NCBI GenBank assembly: GCA_037178975.1
Contig: JASJZH010000002.1
Span: 186,001-250,000, forward strand
Length of the DNA stretch: 64,000 nt
Reading direction: 5' to 3'
Origin: Oscheius tipulae
Taxonomy: Eukaryota > Nematoda > Chromadorea > Rhabditida > Rhabditidae
The notes under the pieces were generated by a model that did not search any database, was not told the origin of the DNA, and saw only the letters and a list, made by a program, of their open reading frames with translations. Positions 21,865 to 32,443 of the stretch are shown in pieces. The number at the start of each line of letters is the position of its first letter. Position 1 is the first letter of the stretch. The position numbers and the translations under genes were made by a program.

Positions 21865-23393
21865 CTAGATGGTCCTGAAGTTCCCAATTTGGGGCGAAAA
21901 AGCGTCACACCTTAAGAGACTTAAGAGAAAATTGTCAGTACCATAGCAGGGTAGATCGCTATACGTTTTGTCCTCTAATTTTTCTACAGTTTGGACCAGT
22001 TTGTCATCCGGTTCAAGGAAACTTTTGTCGCAAATATTTCCTTTCACTAGCTTATCGAAGTAGTCTCGTAGTCGTCTTATAGAAGGCCTTTTCTCTGCGT
22101 CTTTTTCCAGCATTCCGTCTACAACATTACTTAGGGGATTGTCGCTAATCTTTTTGTTCCAATCCCAGCATCTGTTCTTCCAGTCCACTTCAACGCTGTA
22201 AGGATCAGTTATATCCTTCACACTTATCATGATGACTACGATCTATGTCTCTGTCTCTTTCGAGAAACGCGTCTCTGTACTTTGGATTTCGCGCGCGGCC
22301 GACCCATGAGGGTCAAAAACGCTCATATCTCGGTGATAAAGAAGCGCTGAGAAATCGGGTCTCGGCTGAGAACATAGCTTATCAAGAGTTACAAAACTGC
22401 GCTTACAGTTTTTCAGAAATCGGCCGGGATGTGCACTTCCCGAGAGTTGAACAGCGTTTTTGTGTTTTAAATTTCACCTTTTTGACTGGTGCTCAAAATT
22501 TTTGACTTATGATCTCTGATCTCTATACATGGCTGAATAGAGCTAATTTTGCCTGTTCTTTCTTTTTTTTTCGAAACAGCTCTCCAGCTCAATTAGGCCA
22601 AATAAAAGGTAACAGTTATTTTCCAGCTTGATATTAGCCTGACCTCTGTTTTGTAGCTGTGACGAATATGGTGATCCCAAGAGAGTAAACGTCAGCCGAA
22701 ATGGTATAGTTACTGCTTCCGTCAGCCACTTCAGGAGCCATAAATGGAGCGGTTCCCATTCTAAACGATGTAAGCTTCATGTTTTGCTTTTTATTCACCT
22801 TGCCATTCTCCTGTTCTTGAATCCACTTGGGAAATGCCGAAATCAATCACTTTGACTGTAGACATTTTTTCATCCAGCAGCACGCTCAATTTGCCTTCTT
22901 GATTTTAAAATCTCAATTTCACTCACTTATGCGGTTTGACGTCCCTGTGTATGTGACCCATCTCATGCATAGCTGCCAAAGCAGAGCAGACTTGATAGAA
23001 CCAACTGTACATCTTGCGAGGCCCGTAGGTTTTTTCCATGACTGCAAGTTCATATTGATAAAACAGTAGCAGGCAAAAACTTGACAAAATGGGTTATGCT
23101 TTTGCTCCACCCGTGGGGGGAGGCAAAGCTAACCCGCCCGGTTGACAGAGATACAGTGACCTAGCACTGGCAGTAAAATAAGAACTACCTCGCGACAAGT
23201 TGTAGCCCATGAGCTCCATCATAATTCCTTTTTGTCCCGGATCTCGTCTACCGTAAACTTGAATAACATTTGGATGATGCTGCAGATACAAAAGACGCAG
23301 CAGGAATGCTGTTGACTGTAAAAGCTTACCTTTTTGAGATACAGAAATTCATTCTCTAAAACGCCGCAGATGTCGAGCTTGACCGCAACAGGT
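21865..23393 (-). CDS. Protein kinase, TKL/TAK1 (MOM-4)-like; N-terminus not found
   Basis: Minus-strand exons give the kinase core in order: PVAVKLDICGVLENEF (VAVK lysine, exon ending 23393), HHPNVIQVYGRRDPGQKG and IMMELMGYNLSR (hinge), MHEMGHIHRDVKPHK (catalytic HRD), VIDFGIS (DFG), then after a 41-nt intron FRMGTAPFMAPEVADGSS (APE) and SADVYSLGITIF. A last exon has KDAEKRPSIRRLRDYFDKL and ends at 21865. The GT-x-x-FMAPEV activation segment and KPHK loop fit TAK1/MOM-4-like kinases, which are expanded in nematodes. The glycine-rich loop exon was not found; a MITE lies just beyond the first visible exon, at 23423-23683. Either the 5' exons are further upstream or the gene has lost them. A related kinase lies at 41355-44471. 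Confidence 0.65.
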
Positions 23394-23422
23394 CTGAAAA
23401 AGAAAACTGTCGCCTCTGTGTG

Positions 23423-23683
23423 TTAAAGCGAGTGTCCGGATTTTTTTTTTCGGCAATGAGTTCTGATATGGGCATTGTAGAGAAAAATTCGCTTAATACG
23501 GAGATGTACTTCTTTATTGTTTTATCATCGATTATGCGTTTCTGACTCAAAAAGGCTCAACCTCGCAACTCGAATAAGTTGCGAAAACTGAAAGCCAGTG
23601 CAAATCTCGATTTGATACGGCTTGTCAAATCACCTGATTTTTAGCTGTTGCGAACCAGAAAAGGGTCCGGACACTCGCTTTAA
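23423..23683. mobile_element. MITE with 18-bp terminal inverted repeats and TTAA ends
   Basis: TTAAAGCGAGTGTCCGGA at 23423-23440 and its exact reverse complement at 23666-23683 bound 261 bp without a coding frame. TTAA at both outer ends fits the target preference of piggyBac-type transposases, although the inner ends are not the canonical piggyBac sequence. It sits 30 bases upstream of the first visible exon of the kinase, so it is probably in an intron or the promoter. Confidence 0.7.
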
Positions 23684-24290
23684 GTACCCACCCTAACTTT
23701 TTGTGTGTTACTTTGGTAACAACTGAATAGTTAGTACGTCCAATCTCGTTTAAGTAAGGGTTAAGAAATAATAGTGGAATAAACCTATGAGCATCTCCTC
23801 GAGCACTCAATTGGCATAGGCGGAATTTTAAATTTCCTCCGCAGTTGGCTTGTCCCCTTGTCTCTTGACATGAAATAACTTGCCAGCGTTTTTGGGTATT
23901 AGTGTTGGCAGGCAATTGTACGGACACGGGGACGAACGGACGGACACTATTGCGCTTTAGTGAAGAAAGATACTGCGATGGTTTGAGAGCAGAAGAGTCC
24001 GATAACAAGGAGCAAACAGGCTGTACTGGGATGAATCAATAAGCAAACTTTGCACTGTGAATTATGTGCCGCTATGTGTTTCATACAGGCATGCTCCCTT
24101 CTACTTTTTCTCTATGTCTCCCTGTTTTTTTTGTCTCTCCGTCACCCTTTCTCTCTGCCTCTCTGTGTACAGGTACATCCTGATAGTTCTTTAGCCCCAA
24201 ATAACATCTCATACCCGGAAGGAATATGATGCCAGATAAACCAGATGACGAAAACTTGCAGAAAATCAGTCAGGACAAGAGTGTCCGTCT
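23684..24290. other. Spacer with a dispersed repeat
   Basis: The part around 23893-23965 (GGACGAACGGACGGACAC then TATTGCGCTTTAG) matches repeats near 18.43 and 45.06 kb. No exon recognised. Confidence 0.4.
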
Positions 24291-25884
24291 TTACTCGACC
24301 ATCTTAACGTAGACAAAGACAGAGAAGTAGAGGACAGTGACTGACAGAACGAGAGAGATCAATCCCTTTGTGAAGGCGTCGAGAACGATGTTCTTTTCCT
24401 TGAGCCTGTTCTTCTCATGAGCTTCCTTTTCCAATTCGTCTGCTAGGCGCTGACAGACACTGACAGAGGATGAGTTCAGGCGAATGAAGCAGCCGATTTC
24501 CTGGAAGAGTAATCTTCTCCGAAAATTGAATACCATACCTTGAAGTCTTCAGAATCCCCTGGAAGAGCATAGATGTCTTTAGGATAGGGAGAGTATAGAA
24601 CATTGTTCAGTTTCTTTAAAAAAACCTGTACTCATTAGGAAAAAGGTGGTCAAACCTGAATCTCGTCGAAGCTTATCTTCAGCTTGTTTTCCAAGAGAAC
24701 GACCCGGGCAAGGAGTTGCTCGGAATTCCAATGGTTTTGTTCAATCTGCAGACTGCATCGTTCTAATTCTGGAAATTTGGATACCTGTATTTCCAGGATC
24801 TGAATCTTCTTGTCAGCCTCGGTCTGGTAGTAGAAGATGGCTACGGCGACTATTAGAGAGTAGATGAGGATCGAGAAGAAGAGCTAAAAGTTTTAGGAAC
24901 ATTAAATGTCCAATAGTAGACCTACTGTCTTGCTGAAACCGGGCCTGATTGACTTTTCCTGTCCAGCTCTATTGACTGGGACAGTGCCTTCATGACCTTC
25001 TTCCTGGTCCTGAAAGAATTGGTATATTTTCTACTCTCTGTTGTCAGAGACCAAGAGATAGCGAGACAGAAAGACAAAGAGACAGAGAGACATGAAGGCT
25101 TTGAGACAGTGATGCCAACAGTTCTCTAAAAAAAAAGAAATTGCCTACCTCAAGAGGCCCGACCACAGATTTCCGATCACAGCGGCGACGATCGAAGAGT
25201 GTTCCCTGGAAACATCACGTTTCAGAACTGTTAAGCGGGTGACCGCCGTTTGCCGAATTCTATGTAAGGTAAATTATTAAAAAAAACCCACGTTCTCATT
25301 AACCTTCTGAAGGTTCTTGTTCTTCAAAGAGAGCCGATCCACAGTTCCCTCCAAGGTTGTGATTCGATCCAAGAGCTTAATCCTCTCCTCCTTACACGAC
25401 TTCAGCTGACCCATTTGATCAATGGCTTCAAGAAGAGTTTTCTTGATCTCACTATGAGCTTCCAGAATGGATCTGTCCATGTCATCGTCTGTTCTGTCAT
25501 CGTCGGGGAGAGTGAGGCGATTGGGAAAAACGAACGGACTCTTGACCGAGACTTGGAGAGAATGAGCCGAGTCGGAACTGGAACAGTAAATGTTTACGTC
25601 TCTCTATCCCTCTCTAGCAAACTCACTCTCTCATCATATTACTCATCGAGTTCAGCATTAAAGAATCAATACGGAAGCCATTGGAAGTAGCATTGCTTGA
25701 AGTAGAGGTAGTCATAGACTCAGTGTCCTTACATCCTTTGAAAACTAAAAGTCAGATCAATTTTTTACTGGCCACTTTCAAATTTACCTCGAAACCTAAA
25801 AACTCCCGGTCTATCTTGTTCTTCACGCTTATCTACCGGGATAACTTCGTAGTCGGAACCGGCTTCAGTATCAATGTCTGACAT
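24291..25884 (-). CDS. Coiled-coil membrane protein with an N-terminal SDYEVI motif
   Basis: At least eight exons from ATG 25884 to TAA at 24291-24293. In order: an acidic N-terminus (MSDIDTEAGSDYEVIPVDK), a Ser/Thr-rich exon (MTTSTSSNATSNGFRI), a long coiled-coil exon (EERIKLLDRITTLEGTVDRL), a basic exon (RRRCDRKSVVG), a first membrane segment (LFFSILIYSLIVAVAIFYY), a second coiled coil (WNSEQLLARVVLLENKLKI), and a C-terminal part with SVSVCQRLADELEKEAHEKN and a second hydrophobic segment (LISLVLSVTVLYFSVFVYV) ending KMVE. An acidic xDYEVI near the start followed by a transmembrane and coiled-coil body resembles the layout of CCPG1-like ER proteins, but this is only an architectural likeness. 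A similar gene lies at 29248-30893. No function is assigned. Confidence 0.6.
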
Positions 25885-27486
25885 TGTTCTTTACCCAAGG
25901 TCCTGAAACTTTAAGCGTGAACCGTATATGAAGAATTGTAGACAAACTAATGCTGGTCTTGGCGATTCTACATCACGAATAACGATTGAACGCAGCTTTT
26001 GTAAGGATACGATAAGTTAAAATCGATATTCATTCTGGGTTCGGTCATTCTTTAGAGGAGAAAATGTTAGAAAGGTTTCGAAGAAAAGCCAGACTACGCT
26101 TTGGAAGACATTGTGATTTCAGGAAACTTCGTAATTTTCGGGGCAGCGTGTTTGCAAATACATGGGCTTAGGAGCCTGCATTTGAGAAGGATATTAGAGA
26201 AATAAATCTGTTATTAAATCTCTTATAAATTGCTCCTGTCAGTTTCAGAAATATCGTTTATTGATCGGACGCGGCTTGCTTATGTTTTTGCCGGGGTACG
26301 AAGAAACAAAAACGATCTCTTCTCCGGGTTGGAACTACTGGAAAGACGGGACTAATACAGACTTCCGGTTGTTAAGATCTAACTCCTCAGTTCGAGATAC
26401 ATTGAACACAAAGACTTATCTTTTTTCAAAACTTCCAGTGACACGCTCATCGAGCTACGTTTCATTATTACCTTTGCATCATTCATCGGGCTTGTGCTCT
26501 TTGCACATTGTCGAAAAACGCGTGTGTAGGCAGCATTGACCTCGTCTGACACATGTGCACTCGCCCTGCTTGAACAAGAAACAGAGGGACTCCTGGGCTA
26601 CCTCATCGTTTAGTAAAGAAAGATGGATTTTATAGCCAGATTCCCTAATCTCCAGTCATCTGAATATTCGAAAAACTTGTCTTTGACTCATCCCTCATCT
26701 TTCGGTTTTCTTCTGTTCTTTGATAGTTTCCTTTTCTAACTGACACCTATCACATCTAAAACATTCCACTGACTCTCTGTCACCATGTCACCCTATTTTC
26801 CTTTTTCCGTATCTCTCTGTGTCTCAAAAGCAGTATGCAGGTGAAGTAGACCACTCGATTATCACTGTTTTCATTCGAATTACCAATTCCCTCCTCCCTG
26901 ACCCAAAATATGAAAAGAACCAGTTCTAACAACCCTCACTTCCCACCTGGTCTAACCGCCGACTAATCTTCGATCTATCGCGGCACTATCGACCTGCCTG
27001 TACGCGACAGCCGCCATAGTCGACTGGTCCTAATACTTTCTGCCCTTTCTTGTCTTGGGTTTGCCGTTATCAATCCTTCCTGTCCTCACCTCTCGAGCTA
27101 TTATCCAACTGTCTGGTAATTTGTAGAGTTCGGTCGATCAGATCGAATTCCTTCTACGTGCAGATCGTAAAAGTACGTGCGAAAGCGCACTTTTCAAAGA
27201 TCGCTGTCCTCCCTCTCTCTGATTTGTCATCACTTTGCTTGGCTTTCATAAAGGGACGCATGTTGAAGTGCTTCTATTCCGAACGACAGTCTAGGTTTCA
27301 ATTCTTTTCAATTCTCTCGTCTTTCTTCTTTGTCTCCTCATTGAGAGAGACTCTCCACTTTCCCCCCTGTATTGTCTCTGTCTCTGGCTCCGGAACTTCC
27401 CAGGATGTACGGGAGAGAGAGAGTTATTTAACTTTCTTATGGATTTCCTGAGTTTCCTTTGACTTTCTCCAAGAACAACTTTCAGA
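25885..27486. other. Spacer upstream of the cysteine-synthase-like gene
   Basis: No exon series was recognised. It is flanked by two genes transcribed away from it, so it probably holds both promoters. Confidence 0.4.
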
Positions 27487-28752
27487 ATGACTTCGAATAG
27501 AAACAAGCTCGTTCTGTCTGAAGATGCCAGCTTCGCTGTGGGAAACACTCCGCTGGTCAAGCTGAATCATATCACTAAGGGATTGGATGCAACTATTGGT
27601 AGGTAGTCAATAGTGTTGACACACATGTAACCCTTTCAGCTGTGAAGCTGGAGTATTGCAATCCTACAGCCTCTGTCAAGGACCGTGCTGCTTCTTGGAT
27701 CATCGCTGAGGCTGAGGTTGGTGTAGTGTCACTGTCTCTCCGTCTCTCACTGTCAGTCTATCAACAGTTTCCAGAAGCGCGGAGACGTCACTCCTGGAAA
27801 GACTGTTCTTATTGAAGGAACCTCCGGAAACACTGGCATCGCTCTGGCTGCCATCGCTCGTATTCGTGGCTACAAGTGTGTCATTGTTATGCCTTCCTCC
27901 ATGAGTATTGAGCGCCGAGCTGTCCTTAGAGCTTATGGAGCTCTTGTAAGTCAAGAAAATTGACCGTTTTCACCCGTTTCAGCTCGTCTTGACAGATCCT
28001 GTCGAAGGAATGAAGGGAGTTGATGACCGTGTGAACCATCTGGCTGCCATGATTCCTCACTCCTATAAGACCAATCAGGTAATCATAACTTTTGAGTCCT
28101 AATGAGTTATTCAGTTTGGCAACCCCTCCAACCCGAATGCCCACTACAACGGAACTGGTCCGGAAATTTGGGAGCAGACCGATGGAAAAGTCGACACAGT
28201 AGTCTTTGGAATTGGTACCGGAGGAACCGTGACAGGCGTTGGCAGATTCTTGAAGGAGAAGAAACCGGAAGTTGGAATCTATGGTGTTGAACCGTTCGAG
28301 TCATCTGTGATCAATGGACTCCCAAAGGGGATGCACAAGATTCAGGGTGAGTCGGACAGAGAAACAGAAATAGTGACAGAATCTCAAACGTATTTCCTTT
28401 AGGTATCGGAGCAGGAGTCATTCCTGACATTCTCCAAGTAGACATTCTCAAGGAATGTCTCCGTGTCAAATCTGACGATGCCGTCGAAATGGCTCGTCGT
28501 CTGGCCATGGAAGAAGGCATCATGGGAGGAATCAGTTCCGGCGCTAACGTCTGTGCCGCTATCGAGCTGGCCAAGCGTCCTGACCACAAGGGAAAAGTGA
28601 TTGTGACTACTGTCAACAGCTACGGAGAGCGGTATCTGTCCTCAGCCCTCTACGACGCCTTCCGAGCCGAGGTTGCCGAGTACAACCACGAAACTGTCGA
28701 TGTCTCAGAGCAGCGTGTTCGCGAATTCATGAGTCTCGAGGCTTGTATTTGA
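27487..28752 (+). CDS. Cysteine synthase / cyanoalanine synthase-like protein (CYSL family)
   Basis: A PLP enzyme of the O-acetylserine sulfhydrylase fold. Six exons: 27487-27598, 27640-27716, 27757-27945, 27983-28078, 28115-28346 and 28403-28752, giving 351 residues. [12 protein letters not shown] opens the fold. [11 protein letters not shown] carries the Schiff-base Lys51. [11 protein letters not shown] is the substrate loop, [15 protein letters not shown] is the phosphate-binding loop of PLP, and [11 protein letters not shown] lies at the end of the active site. All key motifs are present, so it is probably catalytic, unlike regulatory CYSL forms in which activity has been lost. In C. elegans the family makes cysteine from sulfide, detoxifies cyanide, or senses H2S; which role applies here cannot be read from the sequence. 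ATG 27487 starts [13 protein letters not shown], with no targeting peptide. The frame is clean. Confidence 0.92.
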
Positions 28753-29247
28753 AAAGAAGAGGACGAAGGAAAACGCTAAAATATTCTGTTGGTTGTGCTA
28801 GTAAATTTCTTAAAATGATATATATGTTTTCCGGTACAAGAGCCAGAGAAACAGGTAGACAGGGAGACGGAGAGAAGATCAGGCTACTTAATATGCAAAA
28901 TATTTTCCCATTATCAGAGATATTTGACTCTCTACAAGATCGAAAACCCGATTGCTTAGTTGTTTACCACATCCCTCCTGTTTTTTCTGCGACCACGGAC
29001 GGAGCCGGCCGCGGCCGTTGCTGCAAAAATGTTCAAATCAGCTGATATACCTCTTCCTCTTCCAGCAGAAAAAACAAACAAACGCCCTGCCTCCAACATC
29101 CTCAGCTGTCCACAGCTGATAATGCGCTTATTTTCCTTCCTCTCGCTGACCAGTTTGTTCCTAAATTTTTGGACATTTTTAAAGTTTTTCTGGGGGGTTA
29201 AAAATACAATTTATAACGGGTTAGAAAACATGTTTTTTCAGCTGAAA
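28753..29247. other. Spacer
   Basis: No exon recognised. A stretch from ATG 29029 (MFKSADIPLPLPAEKTNKR) could be a 5' leader. TTTTTTCAG at 29233-29241, just before the chosen ATG, could be a splice or trans-splice acceptor. Confidence 0.35.
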
Positions 29248-30893
29248 ATGCCGATTTGTTCGGATTCCGAGGGTGCTTGTAGTGATTACGAAATTATTTC
29301 CACGTCACGTTCCTCTGCTCTGTCGAATGCCAGTAGTGGCAATGAAGAGAGCGGTCAAGGTAAGCTGACGGTAATGTTTGTCAATTTCGTAAGAAGCTTT
29401 TCCAGAATCTAGTTCTCAGTCATCTGCTCCAGAATCTTCGTCCGATTCCTTTGAGAATCTTGGTAATCTTGTGAACAGGTAAGAATCCTGTCTCTGTCTC
29501 TGAAAACCCCCATAATCAAAAGAAATATCAGTTTTCAGCCTGACTACTTCGATGACCACCAGTGCAAATGACAGTACAGAATCGACCGTTGCCACAGGTA
29601 TGGCTTGTCTCTGTCAAAAGCTTGTCTCCATTCTAGATTGTTTCTCGTCCAACCCACCTCCAAGCATTGAAGAACTGGAAGATAACAGATCTGTTCGCTC
29701 CAACAACAGTCTAGTGCTTCCTCCAAGACGGGAAAGAAGGGATACTGATCGTCGTGGTCACAAGAAGAGCATGGAGCAGAGACATGAGAAGGCATTGGAG
29801 TCAGTTGGAAAGAAGGAACTGCTGATTGCCCTGGTTGTTGGAAGCTCTTGTATCCTTGGCTGTTACTTGGTAAGGTGTTCGAGATACTTATAGAGAACTA
29901 ATGTTCTAGGCTTTCACAGCAGGCGATTCAGGAGAAGTAGTCAAGCTGAGAGAGAAACTGGCCGACCTGGAGGTGAGAGTTGCTACCATACCACAGAAGA
30001 AGTCTTCAGCAAACGAATCACCTTCTTCTGACAACTCTTCGTGGGGAGGAGGACCATCAGAAAAGGGAGAACCACCGACTGGAAATTGAGAACAATGAAC
30101 TGAAAACGCAGGTGAGACAGAGAAAGGGAAGCAATTCCAAAAAAAAACACATTAACTCGATTTCGACACCTATGTAAGCCTGAATCACAAAACTCTGAAA
30201 GAAAAGGGCCCCAATGAAACGGCTTATGTTTAGACAGAGACATAGAAAACTAGAAAGAAGCAGTACCGGACACAGAGAGAGAGGGGGAGAGACAGGCTAT
30301 CAAGTAAGTTTGTCTACAAAGAAAGAAAAAATACAGAGAAGGAGAAAAGGAGTAGGGGGAAACAATATTCGGACAGGAACTTTTTAAATTTTTGCAAAAC
30401 TTCCCGCAGGAAGAAACTGAGGCCGATCTTATCGAACCAAAGAAATTAACGGTTCGATAAGATCGGCCCCGTTTTTTACCCGTATCCCACCCCGAAGCAT
30501 TCACCCTAGTGGGCGGCCCTACCCCGAGGGTAGGGACTTAGACAAGCTACCCGAGTGGCAGTCTCCGGTAACTTGCCCGAAATCTTGAACGCGAAAAATA
30601 AGCAAACAGCCGCGCACAACTCTTTCAGATAGAAGTCCTTCTTCTACGTCTCAGTGACACCGATGAGAAGCTTCACACCGCCGAAGAAAAACTCTCTTCA
30701 CTTGAAAAACTGGCAGAAGAGGACATCCCGGATCGCTATGGTTTCGATGTAAGAGACCTATTGAAAAATAGAAGCTCTTTTCCAGATCCCATTCAAGCTG
30801 TGCAACGACGTTCTCCAGCACGAGAAGTTGTGTCGAATGTTTTCGGAAGGTCTGAAAACGATGGCAAGGAATGAAGAGGACCCCTTTGACTAA
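29248..30893 (+). CDS. Coiled-coil membrane protein with an N-terminal SDYEII motif
   Basis: Eight exons from ATG 29248 (MPICSDSEGACSDYEIIS) to TAA 30891-30893. Low-complexity Ser-rich exons (SSSQSSAPESSSDSFENLGN; LTTSMTTSANDSTESTV) lead to a basic stretch (RRERRDTDRRGHKKSMEQRH). One membrane segment follows (LLIALVVGSSCILGCYL), then coiled-coil exons (LREKLADLE; EEDHQKRENHRLEIENNEL; SDTDEKLHTAEEKLSSLEKL) and an acidic tail NEEDPFD. About 270 residues. The order of an acidic DYE motif, a Ser-rich region, a membrane span and coiled coil parallels the 24291-25884 gene, including SDYEII/SDYEVI and MTTS blocks, so they may be diverged paralogues. The intron 30112-30629 hosts copy B of the structured repeat. 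The function is unknown. Confidence 0.6.
30387..30579 (-). repeat. Structured repeat, copy B (3' part only)
   Basis: Reverse complement of 2802-2994 with only a few mismatches, including the 18-bp hairpin (GGCCGATCTTATCGAACC) and its loop. The match stops abruptly at 30579; the upstream domain of copy A (2690-2801) is absent. This fits a 5'-truncated copy of a longer RNA, or a shorter mobile unit. It sits in an intron, antisense to the host gene. Confidence 0.75.
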
Positions 30894-32443
30894 GAAATTT
30901 TTTTTTGGATTTTGACATTCATATCTTTGGGTCATTGTACCGGTTAATAAACAGTGTAAGATAGGAGAGAGACGTAGAGACAGAGAGACAGAAACATAGT
31001 GGCACTTTGTGGCATGATTCACCCTTTTTCAATGCTTCTCCAGTCTTATCACCATCAGGTCCAGCTGTCCTCCTTATCGACCGTCTCTTTGCCTTTTGGT
31101 ACTGAACCCATCACCATTGTCGGAAGTTACAGAGTCTCTAATGCACAGTTTTTGTCCTTATTCTGAAGAATATGTCTCTCAGGCTACTAATTTGCCATTT
31201 ACGTTCGTCTCCGCCCGTCCCCCATCGTCAATACTTCTATTGTTGTTGTCTCTTGCTTCTTCAGCTGTTCTTCTCCTGCCGCCCGTGAAAATATACGCTT
31301 CCCTCTGCCACTTTTTATTGAAATTGCCGCCTCCAGGCAGCACATGCTCTCTCGTCTTTCATCCTGTTGACTGAGACACGCTTGTTTACTAACAAAACAG
31401 CTGATATTCAAGAGTCGTGCTGCAGGCAGAGACCACCTCCGAGGAGGGCTGCTCAAAACAAACTCGGGTTCTCTATGTCTCACGGTCTCTCAGTTTCTCT
31501 GTCTCTTTGTCTATCTCTCTTCCCAGTCTATCAATCACGTCGCAACTTACTACTTATTTCCCTCAACCTCACGCGTGTGTGTACATTCTGTCAAATCTTT
31601 ATGCACTGGGGCGTACGTGTGTCCGGTCGAATCATCCCCAGGATGGCCACAATTGCGTTCTCTATTGGTTCTGTGAATCACGATGCCTATCGATGAGCAT
31701 CGGGTTTCGGAGGGGGTCTCCTGATATAGGCAAATATGTGTGTGTGTCCGCCCTGGTCGCGCTCCAAACAATCATTTCATACTCGGCATTTTCAGCTGTC
31801 CGATTGAACTGTAAGCGGATTGGGAACAGAACTGATCATTTTTTAAGGTCTTTGGGCACTTTTTGTTCTTTCTAGTTACTATCCTCTAACCTCAGATCAA
31901 TTTTCCCATACTCCTGTGAACTCTTGACTTTTAGTAAAACTCATTACCATTTCCCCCAACACACCTGCGTGCCGTCATCTAGAATTATTTATGCCTGCTC
32001 TGAGAGAAAGCGCAGATTTTCGAAACTTCTTGCAGAACTTTGTTGCTTTCTTGCAATGTAATTAGGAAGTTAGAATAGTTCGTTTTTAGTTTTTAAACTT
32101 GTTAAATGCTTTCCGACACCAGTAATTGCTGGCACAAATTTTGTTACACTAAAATACAAAATGAGCTTCTGTGAATTAGGTTTGGAAAAAGTAGGATCTA
32201 TGTTTTGGAGACAGAGTTTTTGTTCCCAATTCTCTCTCTCGCTCCTTACCCATGGTCGATGTTTTCGCTCATGCCCCACTCTCTGTCTCCTTGTTGTTTT
32301 TCTCCCCCTCTCGCTCTCTTGCCAAAAGTTGTTTATGCACTCTGTGGCAACTCGTTCACCCTTCCTCTCTCTTTCCCACTCCGAGAATCGATGCTAATGC
32401 CTCTTGTTTCAGGAAAAGGAGACCTTTTTGGAGAGCCGAAGAG
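30894..32443. other. Spacer upstream of the PIG-W gene
   Basis: Several open frames exist, but none shows a family motif or matching splice series. TTGTTTCAG ending at 32412 may be the trans-splice acceptor for the next gene. Confidence 0.4.

Noticed and set aside
22780-22860. Apparent frame break in the first kinase between DFG and APE
   Set aside because: A 41-nt intron starting GTGGAT and ending AAAAAG joins DFGISQ to QNMKLTSFRMGTAP in frame.
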